Shown here: positions 8,100 to 14,935 of the stretch, piece after piece
Layout: the number at the start of each line of letters is the position of its first letter
Position numbering within the stretch: position 1 is the stretch's first letter
DNA from: Domibacillus mangrovi
GTDB taxonomy: Bacteria; Bacillota; Bacilli; Bacillales; Domibacillaceae
Reading direction: 5' to 3'
NCBI RefSeq assembly: GCF_001906925.1
Contig: NZ_MRWQ01000005.1
Location: 1-64,000 of the forward strand
Length of the DNA: 64,000 nt
Program-made: the position numbers and the translations under genes
Notes under the pieces: model-generated
The model's database searches: none
Told to the model about the DNA's origin: nothing
Seen by the model: only the letters and a program-made list of their open reading frames with translations

Positions 8100-8150
8100 C
8101 ATAATGTAAACGTGGGGATACGTCACCCCCCACTAAAACTGAATAGTCTT
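8100..8150. other. Hairpin in intergenic region, trace of the repeat family
   Basis: GTGGGGATACGTCACCCCCC can fold and is followed by ACTAAAACTGAAT, recalling the palindromic end of the elements at 4543 and 7255 (GGGGG...CCCCCACTGAAT). It may be a decayed end of the same element or simply the terminator of the preceding gene, although no U-tract follows. Confidence 0.25.
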
Positions 8151-8220
8151 TGATTGAAAGGGATACCTCACTGGTCATTCCTTTCTTTAATGTGACAACT
8201 AAACACAATTTGATTTGTCT

Positions 8221-8318
8221 GTATAACCTTTTATTAATTGGAAATAATTTTATTATCCGGTGCATTTTGCTATGTTAATGTCCGGTTTTTCAAGGTCGGG
8301 GTGGAAACCCGGCTTTTT
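8221..8318 (+). ncRNA. Putative small transcript with sigma-F-type promoter, copy 2
   Basis: GTATA (8221-8225), 14 bp, GGAAATAATT (8240-8249), then about 45 nt including GCATTTTGCTATG and a terminator GTCGGGGTGGAAACCCGGC plus TTTTT ending near 8318. Predicted RNA about 65 nt. Its promoter and GCATTTTGCTATG block match copies at 7785 and 46232 and the terminator matches the 46232 unit. No conserved ORF lies inside. Function unknown. Confidence 0.45.
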
Positions 8319-8408
8319 ATATTACGTTATGTTCGAACTGTTGATTACATAATTTCTTTAAACGTTGTGAATAACTAATTCATTAAGGTTGAAGGGAAAT
8401 TAATTAGA

Positions 8409-8822
8409 ATGAAAAAAATAATTATTAGCTTATTTTTATTAACCAGTCTTATTATATTCAGTGAATATGCTCAAGCTGGAACAGAGTATACACCCCAAAA
8501 TCAGTATCCGAACATAATGGAGCGAGCCTTTCTACGCGAATTAGGTCCATCCATTCTTGAAGCAATGTTTGCAAACGGAGACAAGCAACTATTTAATTCT
8601 GAACGTATTGAAAAAATTGTAAGTGATGAGCAAGACGATCACTACGAAGTGACTTTAAGGGTAATTGGTTATGAAGGATCATTTAATCCTCCATATAAAC
8701 TAATCCGTATTACCTTCCAAATTCCTGGAGTCAACTATTCAGGAAAAAACAGTGTCTTTTCTTACAGTCACAGATTTATTAACTTACATGAACTCCGTGA
8801 GCTAACTAAATATAGTAACTGA
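8409..8822 (+). CDS. Secreted DUF3888-like protein
   Basis: A 137-residue exported protein with signal peptide MKKIIISLFLLTSLIIFSEY (cleavage near AQA/GT). The mature part, with FNPPYKLIRITFQIPG late in the chain, resembles DUF3888 proteins of Bacillus, which are about this size and uncharacterised. Start is supported by GAAGGGA upstream. Family call is tentative. Confidence 0.6.
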   Translation: MKKIIISLFLLTSLIIFSEYAQAGTEYTPQNQYPNIMERAFLRELGPSILEAMFANGDKQLFNSERIEKIVSDEQDDHYEVTLRVIGYEGSFNPPYKLIRITFQIPGVNYSGKNSVFSYSHRFINLHELRELTKYSN

Positions 8823-8986
8823 TTATTTTACTCAAGACTTAAAACATTTTATTGTCTTTTTCGCTTTCTGCTATCCTATTTATGCTTTATGGGAGTCTTT
8901 CAATGCAGTTATCATATTTAATAAAGGCCATTTGTCCTTAAAAAAATGTCAGTGATAGAAGCTTGCTATTCACGCTGTTTTAATTT

Positions 8987-9090
8987 GTATAAATTTCTCT
9001 TAGTTGGTTAAACTGTTACTGTGTTAAGTTTTCTCATAGGTAAGAACCTTCCATTGTTTACAGCTGAGGACTTTTCCTCAGCTCTTTTTG
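8987..9090 (+). ncRNA. Putative small transcript with sigma-F-type promoter, copy 4
   Basis: GTATA (8987-8991), 14 bp, GGTTAAACTG (9006-9015), a full match to GGnnAnAnTR. The predicted RNA of about 70 nt ends in AGCTGAGGACTTTTCCTCAG plus CTCTTTTT (9062-9089). The final G of that terminator run is the first base of the next GTATA promoter, so two units are fused head to tail. No ORF. Confidence 0.5.
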
Positions 9091-9171
9091 TATAATATTG
9101 CCCAAGGTGGATATACTGTTTTATCATATTCTAACTCTTTTGCAGCCAGGTATTAACCTGGCTGTTTTTTT
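9090..9171 (+). ncRNA. Putative small transcript with sigma-F-type promoter, copy 5
   Basis: GTATA (9090-9094), 14 bp, GGATATACTG (9109-9118), a full sigma-F-type match, then about 25 nt and terminator CAGCCAGGTATTAACCTGGC followed by TGTTTTTTT. Predicted RNA about 45 nt. The terminator-promoter overlap with the preceding unit copies the arrangement at 46203-46236. The following stretch to 9392 holds only a hairpin (GCGGGA / TCCCGC near 9235) and a short minus-strand coding-like scrap (ITVEDADKRYRITLSKD, about 9179-9229). Confidence 0.5.
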
Positions 9172-9392
9172 ATGTTTTAGTCCTTGCTTAATGTAATCCG
9201 GTAACGCTTGTCCGCATCCTCCACAGTAATTTGCGGGAGTATCTTTAATCTCCCGCCCTATCAAAAGGACATGTAGCTATCTGTATTAGGTATATGTTCT
9301 TTATAGCAAATTAAAAATCTCACCCGTGATGTCTGTCCGTTTCCAAGTTACTATGAGGTGCATCTAATAGAGTAAACAAGGAGGTGTTTTTG

Positions 9393-9629
9393 ATGTGTCG
9401 TCCTGTTAGACCAATAATCTGTCCCCCGAAGTGCGTATTTCATGATTCCTACATTAAACGCGAGGTTCCTGTTATTCACCCAATCGTAAATGTTAATCGT
9501 CAACATATTGTCAACGTTCCTCGTCATATCTATCAGCCTGTGACAAGAAACGTCGTCGTAGATCCAGGCTATATGGATCCATCACAATGTCACTGTCATC
9601 ACTCACATGGCTGCAATCGTTGCAGATAA
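9393..9629 (+). CDS. CotD-family inner spore coat protein
   Basis: A 78-residue Cys/His-rich protein: MCRPVRPIICPPKCVFHDSY, then a valine/asparagine core (VIHPIVNVNRQHIVNVPRHI) and the tail DPSQCHCHHSHGCNRCR. This composition and the PxIHPxxxxNxxH pattern are those of CotD spore coat proteins. The ATG at 9393 follows AAGGAGGTG by 6 nt. With the YjcZ-like gene behind it this forms a sporulation pair, expected to be mother-cell (sigma-K) expressed. Confidence 0.8.
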   Translation: MCRPVRPIICPPKCVFHDSYIKREVPVIHPIVNVNRQHIVNVPRHIYQPVTRNVVVDPGYMDPSQCHCHHSHGCNRCR

Positions 9630-9711
9630 CAATTTTTAATTTTTATAGGACCATTTGTACAAGATTCAATTCACTTTTTTCGTACTATATTCAAGAAAGG
9701 AGGTAATAGTT

Positions 9712-9819
9712 ATGAGTTATGGAAGCTCTGGTGGATATGGATCTAGCTTTGTGCTAATTGTTGTCTTGTTCATTTTGTTAATCATCGTTGGGGCATCTTT
9801 CAAGGGTGGCGGATACTGA
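9712..9819 (+). CDS. YjcZ-family sporulation membrane peptide (35 aa)
   Basis: Encodes [20 protein letters not shown] and then [15 protein letters not shown]. The glycine/serine-rich head and the single [18 protein letters not shown] helix are the hallmark of the YjcZ family of sporulation proteins. Start is backed by AAAGGAGG 8 nt upstream. A possible mother-cell -10 (CGTACTATA) lies about 20 bp before the ribosome site, without a well-placed -35. Function in the family is not established. Confidence 0.9.
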   Translation: MSYGSSGGYGSSFVLIVVLFILLIIVGASFKGGGY

Positions 9820-9912
9820 TAGGTAACTAACCATTATCCGTAAGACCCTTTTGAATGAATCTAACTTTTGCCATCTTTCCCTGTCCTGCTGTGGCCACCA
9901 ATATAGTATTAT

Positions 9913-9946
9913 GCGACTGTATATAGTAAATACAGTCGCTTTTTTA
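9913..9946. terminator. Bidirectional intrinsic terminator
   Basis: GCGACTGTAT / ATACAGTCGC with a 7-nt loop and TTTTTTA on the plus strand. It ends the CotD/YjcZ unit and faces the convergent phage-derived gene at 9968. Confidence 0.8.
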
Positions 9947-9967
9947 AATTCGATATTTGTGAACGTT

Positions 9968-10264
9968 TTACGCATCCCGCATCATCCTTTCTCTTAACTC
10001 AAAGAACCATTCCTTATCTGCAGTCATGATCGCTAAATCGATCATTGCCTGATAGTCTTCTTTTGCGAGCGTATTATTCATTACAGATATCGATCTTAGT
10101 GAAACGATAGCCAGGGTGGGTTCCATCCATTCCGGCTCCCCGTCTATAATTCTGGCCACTTTTATTACGTACGCGGCGATAGTATCCTCCGAAAAATGAT
10201 CAATATAGCTGATGTACCTATCCTGGCCAGACGCTGCTAAAACCCAATCGCCAATGTTCATCAT
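9968..10264 (-). CDS. IDEAL-domain phage protein, copy outside the prophage
   Basis: A 98-residue protein with N-terminal MNIGDWVLAASGQDRYISYI and a C-terminal IDEAL-type motif (IDLAIMTADKEWFFELRERM). The paralogue at 46354-46647 in the prophage shares both ends and differs in the middle. The IDEAL domain is a short helical motif found in Bacillus proteins and phages; its role here is unknown. Two ATG codons (10264, 10261) follow GAGAGG. It is the last gene of a three-gene unit with the 36-aa ORF and DUF1064 gene. Confidence 0.7.
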   Translation of the reverse strand: MMNIGDWVLAASGQDRYISYIDHFSEDTIAAYVIKVARIIDGEPEWMEPTLAIVSLRSISVMNNTLAKEDYQAMIDLAIMTADKEWFFELRERMMRDA

Positions 10265-10276
10265 GCCATTCCTCTC

Positions 10277-10387
10277 TTAAATTAAGCTGAGTTGTTCGAT
10301 AAACTGCAATGATTCTTTATCTAAAATGTCATATTGATACACCTGCCTTGCAGCATAACAATCACTTCTTATCGCTTTCTGTTCCAT
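10277..10387 (-). CDS. Small phage-like ORF overlapping the DUF1064 gene (36 aa)
   Basis: Minus strand MEQKAIRSDCYAARQVYQYD and then ILDKESLQFIEQLSLI. Its ATG lies inside the last codons of the DUF1064 gene in another frame, and its stop is 13 bp before the IDEAL gene start, as in tightly packed phage operons. It has no good ribosome site, so translational coupling would be needed. It is absent from the homologous cassette at 46.6 kb. Confidence 0.35.
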   Translation of the reverse strand: MEQKAIRSDCYAARQVYQYDILDKESLQFIEQLSLI

Positions 10388-10812
10388 TTGTCTTTGTTGT
10401 ATTCTATGACTGTCCCTTCCTGCCCGATCGCCTTTTCAAGTAGCTTTCGCCGTAATGTGAAGTCCCTAGGTGCTGGCCCACCTTTGACATCCACAATTTC
10501 TGTCCGACCATCCTTGTAATAAACTTTAAATTCCGCCGTGTATTTCGCCCCTGTCTTTGTTTTCTCACCTTTTCCAGAGCAAAGAGTATAATTGATCAAC
10601 TTCTCTGTTTTCAGGCTTGGCTGCTTGCCTGATCCGTTACAGCGATAGTACATAACTGTGTAAGCTGGAATCACATCGAATACCGGTTGTACTTCAACCT
10701 TTTCAACGTCTGGATCTGCTAGCAGACGCATGTAATAATCGGCTTCGAATTTACTATCGAAAAGAATACCGTTTACAAATGTTTTCTTCGCATTCCAGTT
10801 ACGAGCTCTCAT
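10369..10812 (-). CDS. DUF1064 phage nuclease-like protein, copy outside the prophage
   Basis: A 147-residue DUF1064 protein. Visible are FDSKFEADYYMRLL, the Q in KVEVQPVF, and the strand YKDGRTEIVDVKGG, which together fit the E...D-x(n)-E-x-K layout of PD-(D/E)XK-like nucleases. A central insert has a degenerate zinc-finger-like pair: CNGSGK and CSGKG, with CT/CR positions better kept in the copy at 46660. Overall identity with that copy is high. DUF1064 genes sit in phage replication/recombination regions; a Holliday-junction or flap nuclease role is plausible but unproven. Confidence 0.75.
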   Translation of the reverse strand: MRARNWNAKKTFVNGILFDSKFEADYYMRLLADPDVEKVEVQPVFDVIPAYTVMYYRCNGSGKQPSLKTEKLINYTLCSGKGEKTKTGAKYTAEFKVYYKDGRTEIVDVKGGPAPRDFTLRRKLLEKAIGQEGTVIEYNKDKWNRKR

Positions 10813-10938
10813 TTAGATGCGTACTTTTTTCATTGATAACTTTATCCTTTTTCATTCGATCCAATGCTGATTTTTAACCAAAGAAAAAAGACCGAAAAAA
10901 ATCAGTCTGTCTCGTTTATCAATAAGTTTACTTACAGT

Positions 10939-11673
10939 TTATTGTTCAACTCCGTAGTAATCCCTCAATATTTCATGGATAATCTTTTCTTCACTTTCTT
11001 CCGTACCATAACTATCTGTCATAAATTCATCGCTACATTTATCTTTTGTTAGCTTGAAACCTGTATAATGAACATCCATTGCTTCGTCACCCTCAGATGT
11101 TGAAAAGGCACCCGTTCCAAATGAGCTCACACATTTATTGCTTATAGGAGTTCGATTACCTTTTTCATCTACATAATAGTATTTATCTGTTACAGTGCCA
11201 TAATCCATATCAGGTTTCGATGTTACAAAATATCCTTTTTCATTAATGGCATGCACTTCATAACCATCTTCAGTTTCAACCATCAGTGCTCCTTTGATGT
11301 TGTAGAATGCAAAAACATCTCCTTCAAATCCTTTAGGTATCAAATAAATATCGTCCGTTTCATTGCTTTTATCAATGATAAAGATAGTTAGCGCTACTAT
11401 AGTACCTGCTATTACTATACTTAAAAATCCCTTAGTTAGATGGGAAATACGTTTAATCTTCTCCATTAATAAGTGGATAATAAAGGCTATTATACTCAGC
11501 ATGAGCAAAATTGGAGTGATGTAAATCATTCCGAAGATTAAACTTTCTCCAATTGAAGAATAGTAAATATTTGGTTCTCTTTTTGATAATGGAGTGTAAT
11601 CTATTACTGAACCAAATAATGAAATAATAAATGATAAAATTACTGATGCGAAAATTACTTTTAGTAACCTCAC
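10939..11673 (-). CDS. Membrane protein with DUF6843-like domain
   Basis: A 244-residue protein: three hydrophobic helices in the first 120 residues, then an extracytoplasmic domain with IYLIPKGFEGDVFAFYN, GYFVTSKPDMDYGTVTDKYY and YVDEKGNRTPI, which resembles the DUF6843 pattern of Firmicute membrane/lipoproteins. I prefer the GTG at 11673, 8 nt after GAGGGGTC, over the TTG at 11691. No operon partners. Function unknown. Confidence 0.6.
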   Translation of the reverse strand: MRLLKVIFASVILSFIISLFGSVIDYTPLSKREPNIYYSSIGESLIFGMIYITPILLMLSIIAFIIHLLMEKIKRISHLTKGFLSIVIAGTIVALTIFIIDKSNETDDIYLIPKGFEGDVFAFYNIKGALMVETEDGYEVHAINEKGYFVTSKPDMDYGTVTDKYYYVDEKGNRTPISNKCVSSFGTGAFSTSEGDEAMDVHYTGFKLTKDKCSDEFMTDSYGTEESEEKIIHEILRDYYGVEQ

Positions 11674-11807
11674 GGCAGAATGACCCCTCAATCAATTAAA
11701 TTTATATAAAATTAAAACTTTATCCCATTTCCATATCTGTCCAATATCCTTATCTTAACAAATGATTGATTAGAACAATACCCGAAAGTTTTTGAGCTTC
11801 TTATTCA

Positions 11808-11850
11808 ACATAAAAAACCGCACCAGTATAACAACTGATACGGCTCTTCT
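11808..11850 (-). terminator. Intrinsic terminator after the DUF3006 fragment
   Basis: Minus strand GCCGTATCAGT / ACTGGTGCGG with GTTATA loop and TTTTTTATG. It belongs to the vanished operon of the fragment at 11851. Confidence 0.7.
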
Positions 11851-12033
11851 TTATTGATCTCTTTTTAGCAGTTCTTCTTTTAACTTTCTTGCCTGTTCTT
11901 TGATAGCTGCTGTTTTGTCTTTCTGATGCTTGAAGACAAGGCTATTATCTTCTTGCTTTACTTCAACTAGATCCTCTGCTTTTGCTGGGTATCCTAATTT
12001 TTCAAATAGAATGACTTCTTCCACTGATTCATC
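11851..12033 (-). pseudogene. DUF3006 gene fragment
   Basis: Sixty codons reading DESVEEVILFEKLGYPAKAE and on to KEQARKLKEELLKRDQ. Co-linear with residues 23-82 of the DUF3006 protein at 62999, which has DESVEELMPIEKLGDAAKEG and ends KEQLLKRNQ. A TAA lies directly before the first codon and there is no start, so the N-terminal strand is lost. With the excalibur relic at 2993 it suggests that a DUF3006 + excalibur pair once existed on this side as well. Confidence 0.75.
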
Positions 12034-12099
12034 TTACAAGTATGTAATAGATTTTCCAAAATGAACGAATGTCGGTTTGAAAGAAAGTTGAATCGTTTA

Positions 12100-12230
12100 T
12101 AAAAAAGATGCACCGAAATTAATAGCGCTTACAATATAAACTCATCTATATAATGAGTGTCAGGCTGTAGAGCGTTTCTCGACAGCCTGAGCATCGAAAT
12201 TCGGTACTTTTTTCTTACCTCTAAGATCAG
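12100..12230. other. Nested inverted repeats, probable terminator
   Basis: CAGGCTGT (12172) pairs with ACAGCCTG (12212), within a wider ACCGAAATT / AATTCGGTAC repeat, followed on the plus strand by TTTTTTCTTA. It lies beyond the stop of the DUF2533 gene (minus strand) and could end transcription from the left. No gene is seen between 12034 and 12239. Confidence 0.4.
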
Positions 12231-12239
12231 TAGATTATT

Positions 12240-12497
12240 TTACTTTAAAGACTCCACATATGAACGAACCATTTGTGGTGTAACTAATTTACGAGTAGGT
12301 ATAAACCTTTGGTTAGCAAGCACATTGATTTGCAAAGTGATTTGATTAATTTGGTCTGTTGTAAAATCCTTTTCAGCTTTACATAATTCTATAGCTCTTT
12401 GAATATAATCTTCCCGTTGTCGGTCTAAAAGGGAAAATTCAGTAAATACTTGATTTTGTTTTTGCGCATGTAACGTAAGGGCTTTATGTACACTCAT
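12240..12497 (-). CDS. DUF2533 (YpbS-like) protein
   Basis: An 85-residue protein, MSVHKALTLHAQKQNQVFTE..., with the LLDRQREDYIQRAIELC and IPTRKLVTPQMVRSYV stretches characteristic of DUF2533/YpbS of Bacillaceae. Normal length, cytoplasmic, function unknown. Start ATG after AGGAGTGAAGG. It appears to be resident host DNA between the DUF3006 scrap and the integrase relic. Confidence 0.75.
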   Translation of the reverse strand: MSVHKALTLHAQKQNQVFTEFSLLDRQREDYIQRAIELCKAEKDFTTDQINQITLQINVLANQRFIPTRKLVTPQMVRSYVESLK

Positions 12498-12563
12498 GTT
12501 CCTTCACTCCTATAATTTTTAATAGCTACTTCTATACATTTTAAACTATCAATTCCACAGTTG

Positions 12564-12579
12564 ATATATATATATATAT
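12564..12579. repeat. Short AT dinucleotide run
   Basis: Eight AT units between the DUF2533 gene and the integrase relic, near the junction where the integrase homology begins (about 12660). The rest of 12498-12661 shows nothing else I can support. Confidence 0.6.
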
Positions 12580-12661
12580 GTTCAACTTAATTTTCCGACA
12601 TGACTTTGGAGTTCTCGGGGCAATTGAATAAGGAACACATAACGATCAAAATTTTTTATAA

Positions 12662-13682
12662 AAGAATCATTACTCTCATAGCAAGCGTGAAAAAACGAAA
12701 GGCGGCTTTAAAACGAAAAAAGAAGCACAGCTTGCTGCCCGTGATATGGAGATAGAGATTGAAGAAGGGCTTGAACAGCAGTCTCTCCCGCTTAAATCTT
12801 TTTTGCACGAATGGCTGCATGAATATAAAAAAGATACGATCCGTAAAAACACCTTTGATTTGCATGAAGCCAACATCCGAAATCATATTGTTCCGTACTT
12901 TAAAAATATTATGTTGAAAGATGTTAAGCCGATCATGTAGCAGAAGTTTTTGAATTCCCTTCACGATGCCGGCTACAGCAAGCGTACGATTGAAATTGTT
13001 CATAGTACGATGTATAACGCCATGAGTAAAGCTGTAACGATCGATAAACTTCAAAAGAACCCATGTGAAGGTGTATCGATTAAGGGACTTGTAAAGAAGA
13101 AGGAATTGCCATTCATTGATTCAGGTAATATAGCTGCTTTTTTAACAGAGGCTTACCGTTACGGTTACATCTATTGGTTGTTTTTCAGAATATTAATCAA
13201 AACGGGCATGCGTAAAGGAGAAGCTGCACATTACAAAAACGCTGAACTTTAAGTTATTCGGCAACACCAAAACATACCAATCTAATCGAACCATCACTAT
13301 TAGCCAGTCTCTGATTCAGGCGCTGCACCATCACGCTAAACATCAAAATCAACACAAACTCATACTAAACGAAGAATATCATCATGATTTAAATTTAGTC
13401 TTGTGCTGGGATGATGGTCATTTCATGCCGAAATCAACCATATTTAATGCTTTCTCCCGCATTTCGACTCGTGCGGGACTTCCACCTCTTCCGATCCATT
13501 CCGTGCGTCATACACATGCGGTGTTACAACTGGAATCCGGTGCCGATATGAAATATGTGCAAGAACGTTTAGGTCATGGCAGTATGGCCATTACAGCCGA
13601 TGTGTATGCTCATGTGTTTAAAAAGATGGAGGAAACGCAAATGAGCCGCTTTGAAGATTTTACGAAAGATTTTCTAGATTGA
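12662..13682 (+). pseudogene. Tyrosine integrase pseudogene
   Basis: Phage-type integrase broken into three open pieces. Piece 1 has the AP2-like arm-binding end (GGFKTKKEAQLAARDMEIEI) and SAM-like core start, cut by TAG at 12938. Piece 2 (to about 13250) reaches the first catalytic arginine (ILIKTGMRKGEA) and is lost by a deletion/frameshift near 13230. Piece 3 resumes with KTLNFKLFGNTKTYQSNRTI and holds the HSVRHTH box, RLGHGS and the nucleophile in ADVYAHVF, ending at 13682. The extreme N-terminus is also missing. All catalytic residues remain but not in one frame. It points toward the glnA tail 120 bp downstream, so it belonged to an element using that site. Confidence 0.9.
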
Positions 13683-13699
13683 AATTTTTTTCAAAATTA

Positions 13700-13732
13700 G
13701 ATGGGCAAATGATGGGCAACGGAGATGGGCAA
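13700..13732 (+). repeat. Three GATGGGCAA direct repeats
   Basis: GATGGGCAA at 13700-13708, 13711-13719 and 13724-13732, between the integrase relic and the glnA tail. Position and spacing (11 and 13 bp) suit arm-type integrase-binding sites of the older element. Confidence 0.5.
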
Positions 13733-13765
13733 GCTAAAAATATGTTTTTTCTGAAAATAAGAAAA

Positions 13766-13797
13766 ACCCCTCAAAGCCAGTTGGCTCAAGGGGTTTA
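13766..13797 (-). terminator. glnA terminator
   Basis: AACCCCTTGAGCCA / TGGCTTTGAGGGGTT followed by TTTTC on the minus strand, 5 bp beyond the stop of the glnA remnant. Confidence 0.85.
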
Positions 13798-13802
13798 GCT
13801 GA

Positions 13803-13862
13803 TTAAAACTGAGTAAGGTATTGTTCACGTTCCCAAGGGTGAACTTGTGTGCGGAACATGTG
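13803..13862 (-). other. glnA: glnA 3' end (attachment-site remnant)
   Basis: Minus strand encodes MFRTQVHPWEREQYLTQF and stop, the conserved C-terminus of Bacillus glutamine synthetase (DMFRTQVHPWEREQYMSQY-like). Homology stops at about 13860, where the preceding codon is CAC instead of the expected GAC. So the rest of glnA is displaced. This is what is left when a prophage integrates into the 3' end of glnA and restores the gene at its other end. The core of the attachment site lies within these 57 bp. Confidence 0.85.
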
Positions 13863-13959
13863 TTTACTTTTCAAAATTCTTTAATTCAGGCTCACAATCC
13901 TTTATTTATAAGCATTTAGCAAATACGTTTTTCAATTTCCATCAATCTTTGCCCAAATA

Positions 13960-13991
13960 TTTTGGTCATTTTTTGGTCAGGATTTTGGTCA
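13960..13991. repeat. Three TTTTGGTCA direct repeats
   Basis: TTTTGGTCA at 13960-13968, 13971-13979 and 13983-13991, spaced 11-12 bp, about 100 bp inside the prophage from the glnA core. They fit arm-type sites for the present prophage's integrase and differ from the GATGGGCAA set on the other side of the core. No gene is seen between 13863 and 14034. Confidence 0.5.
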
Positions 13992-14034
13992 TTAATTATT
14001 TATATTGTTATTGTCACACTAGACCTTTTCTGTG

Positions 14035-14262
14035 TTATTTTTTAAACATATTTAGTTTTTCCCCGCACAGTTTGGCAACTGCTAAAATGTTCTCAAGCTT
14101 AAACATCCTCTCCTGCTTTCTCGTAAAACAATAGGCTTTAATATAACCCTGGTTAATTGCCGTTACGATGATCCGGTGTTTCGTGAACGTATTATCCACA
14201 GCCTTGTACATGATCTCAATCGGCATTTTCTCTTCTTTCGACGTAAGCAATAATCCATTCAT
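14035..14262 (-). CDS. Small WYL-like phage protein
   Basis: A 75-residue protein from the ATG at 14262 (after AAGGAGG): MNGLLLTSKEEKMPIEIMYK, then IKAYCFTRKQERMFKLENIL. This is the compact single-domain WYL-like pattern found beside YolD-type genes in Bacillus and its phages; WYL modules often sense ligands or nucleic acid. It sits alone at the lysis end of the prophage, convergent with nothing, likely a lysogenic-conversion gene. Confidence 0.6.
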   Translation of the reverse strand: MNGLLLTSKEEKMPIEIMYKAVDNTFTKHRIIVTAINQGYIKAYCFTRKQERMFKLENILAVAKLCGEKLNMFKK

Positions 14263-14402
14263 TTCACAGCCTCCTTCTTCATTTAATTGAATCAAACTAA
14301 CGTTCTTTGTGTGATATAAAAATAAATGTAGTTTACCCTTATCATTACATATTACCCAGACTTATAGTATTATATTAGTTAATGAACAAAGGAGCTGATT
14401 AC

Positions 14403-14585
14403 ATGGCAGAGAAAATTGTAATGACTTGTCCGAATTGTGGGAATATGATCAAAGATGAGGAGTACGTAGGAATAACCCACATATATTCTGTTGTTCATTT
14501 CGGCTGTGGCTCCATACCTTTACCAGGAGAGGTAGTAATTGAAATTGGCTCTTTTGCAGATATTACAGAGAAGTATCTTGTATGA
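14403..14585 (+). CDS. Small CxxC hypothetical protein
   Basis: A 60-residue protein, MAEKIVMTCPNCGNMIKDEE..., with one CPNC knuckle and a later lone cysteine (HFGCGS), so at most half a zinc ribbon. The ATG at 14403 follows AAAGGAGCT by 8 nt; the upstream in-frame ATG at 14382 has no ribosome site. One of a pair of plus-strand genes between the WYL gene and the lysis cassette. Function unknown. Confidence 0.5.
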   Translation: MAEKIVMTCPNCGNMIKDEEYVGITHIYSVVHFGCGSIPLPGEVVIEIGSFADITEKYLV

Positions 14586-14664
14586 CTGGCTGCGGCCGGT
14601 CCTTTCATTTACCTAATCTTTACAATGTATCGGGTCTTCTCTTTATATAATAGAAGGAAAGGAG

Positions 14665-14901
14665 ATGATCCAATTGGAAATACTCAAAGCAGACAAGCAA
14701 CAGGGCTTATATTGTCTTTGGAATAGCAGAGGTGCAGAAGTGACTGAAACTCTTTTTTTCAATTTGATTTTAAAAAGCATTGTCGATGATAGTAATGGCT
14801 GGGACCCAGGATTTTTCGATTGGTATCACGAAGATGAAATCAATTTTGTGGATTGGCAAAGAATTGAGGTTGAGGTTTGGCCCATGGTGATTGTAAAATA
14901 A
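14665..14901 (+). CDS. Hypothetical protein (75-78 aa)
   Basis: Reads MEILKADKQQGLYCLWNSRG from a TTG at 14674, or three codons longer from the ATG at 14665. AAAGGAG lies directly against the ATG, so the TTG with normal spacing is more likely. Acidic C-terminal half rich in tryptophan (NGWDPGFFDWYHEDEINFVD). No recognised family. Confidence 0.5.
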   Translation: MIQLEILKADKQQGLYCLWNSRGAEVTETLFFNLILKSIVDDSNGWDPGFFDWYHEDEINFVDWQRIEVEVWPMVIVK

Positions 14902-14928
14902 AAAAGCCCCGGTCGCAACCGGGGTATA
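14899..14928 (-). terminator. Late-operon terminator
   Basis: Minus strand CCCCGGTTGCGACCGGGG followed by CTTTTTTATTTT, 8 bp beyond the amidase stop. It is also usable as a stem at the end of the plus-strand gene at 14674. Confidence 0.85.
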
Positions 14929-14935
14929 CTTGTGT

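Noticed and set aside
12564-12579. AT dinucleotide run as a possible recombination joint
   Set aside because: Too short and common in AT-rich DNA to support a breakpoint by itself.
13847-14134. Plus-strand frame of 95 codons starting MCGTCVYFSKFF
   Set aside because: It begins in the glnA remnant, crosses the repeat array and ends antisense to the WYL-like gene; composition is not gene-like.
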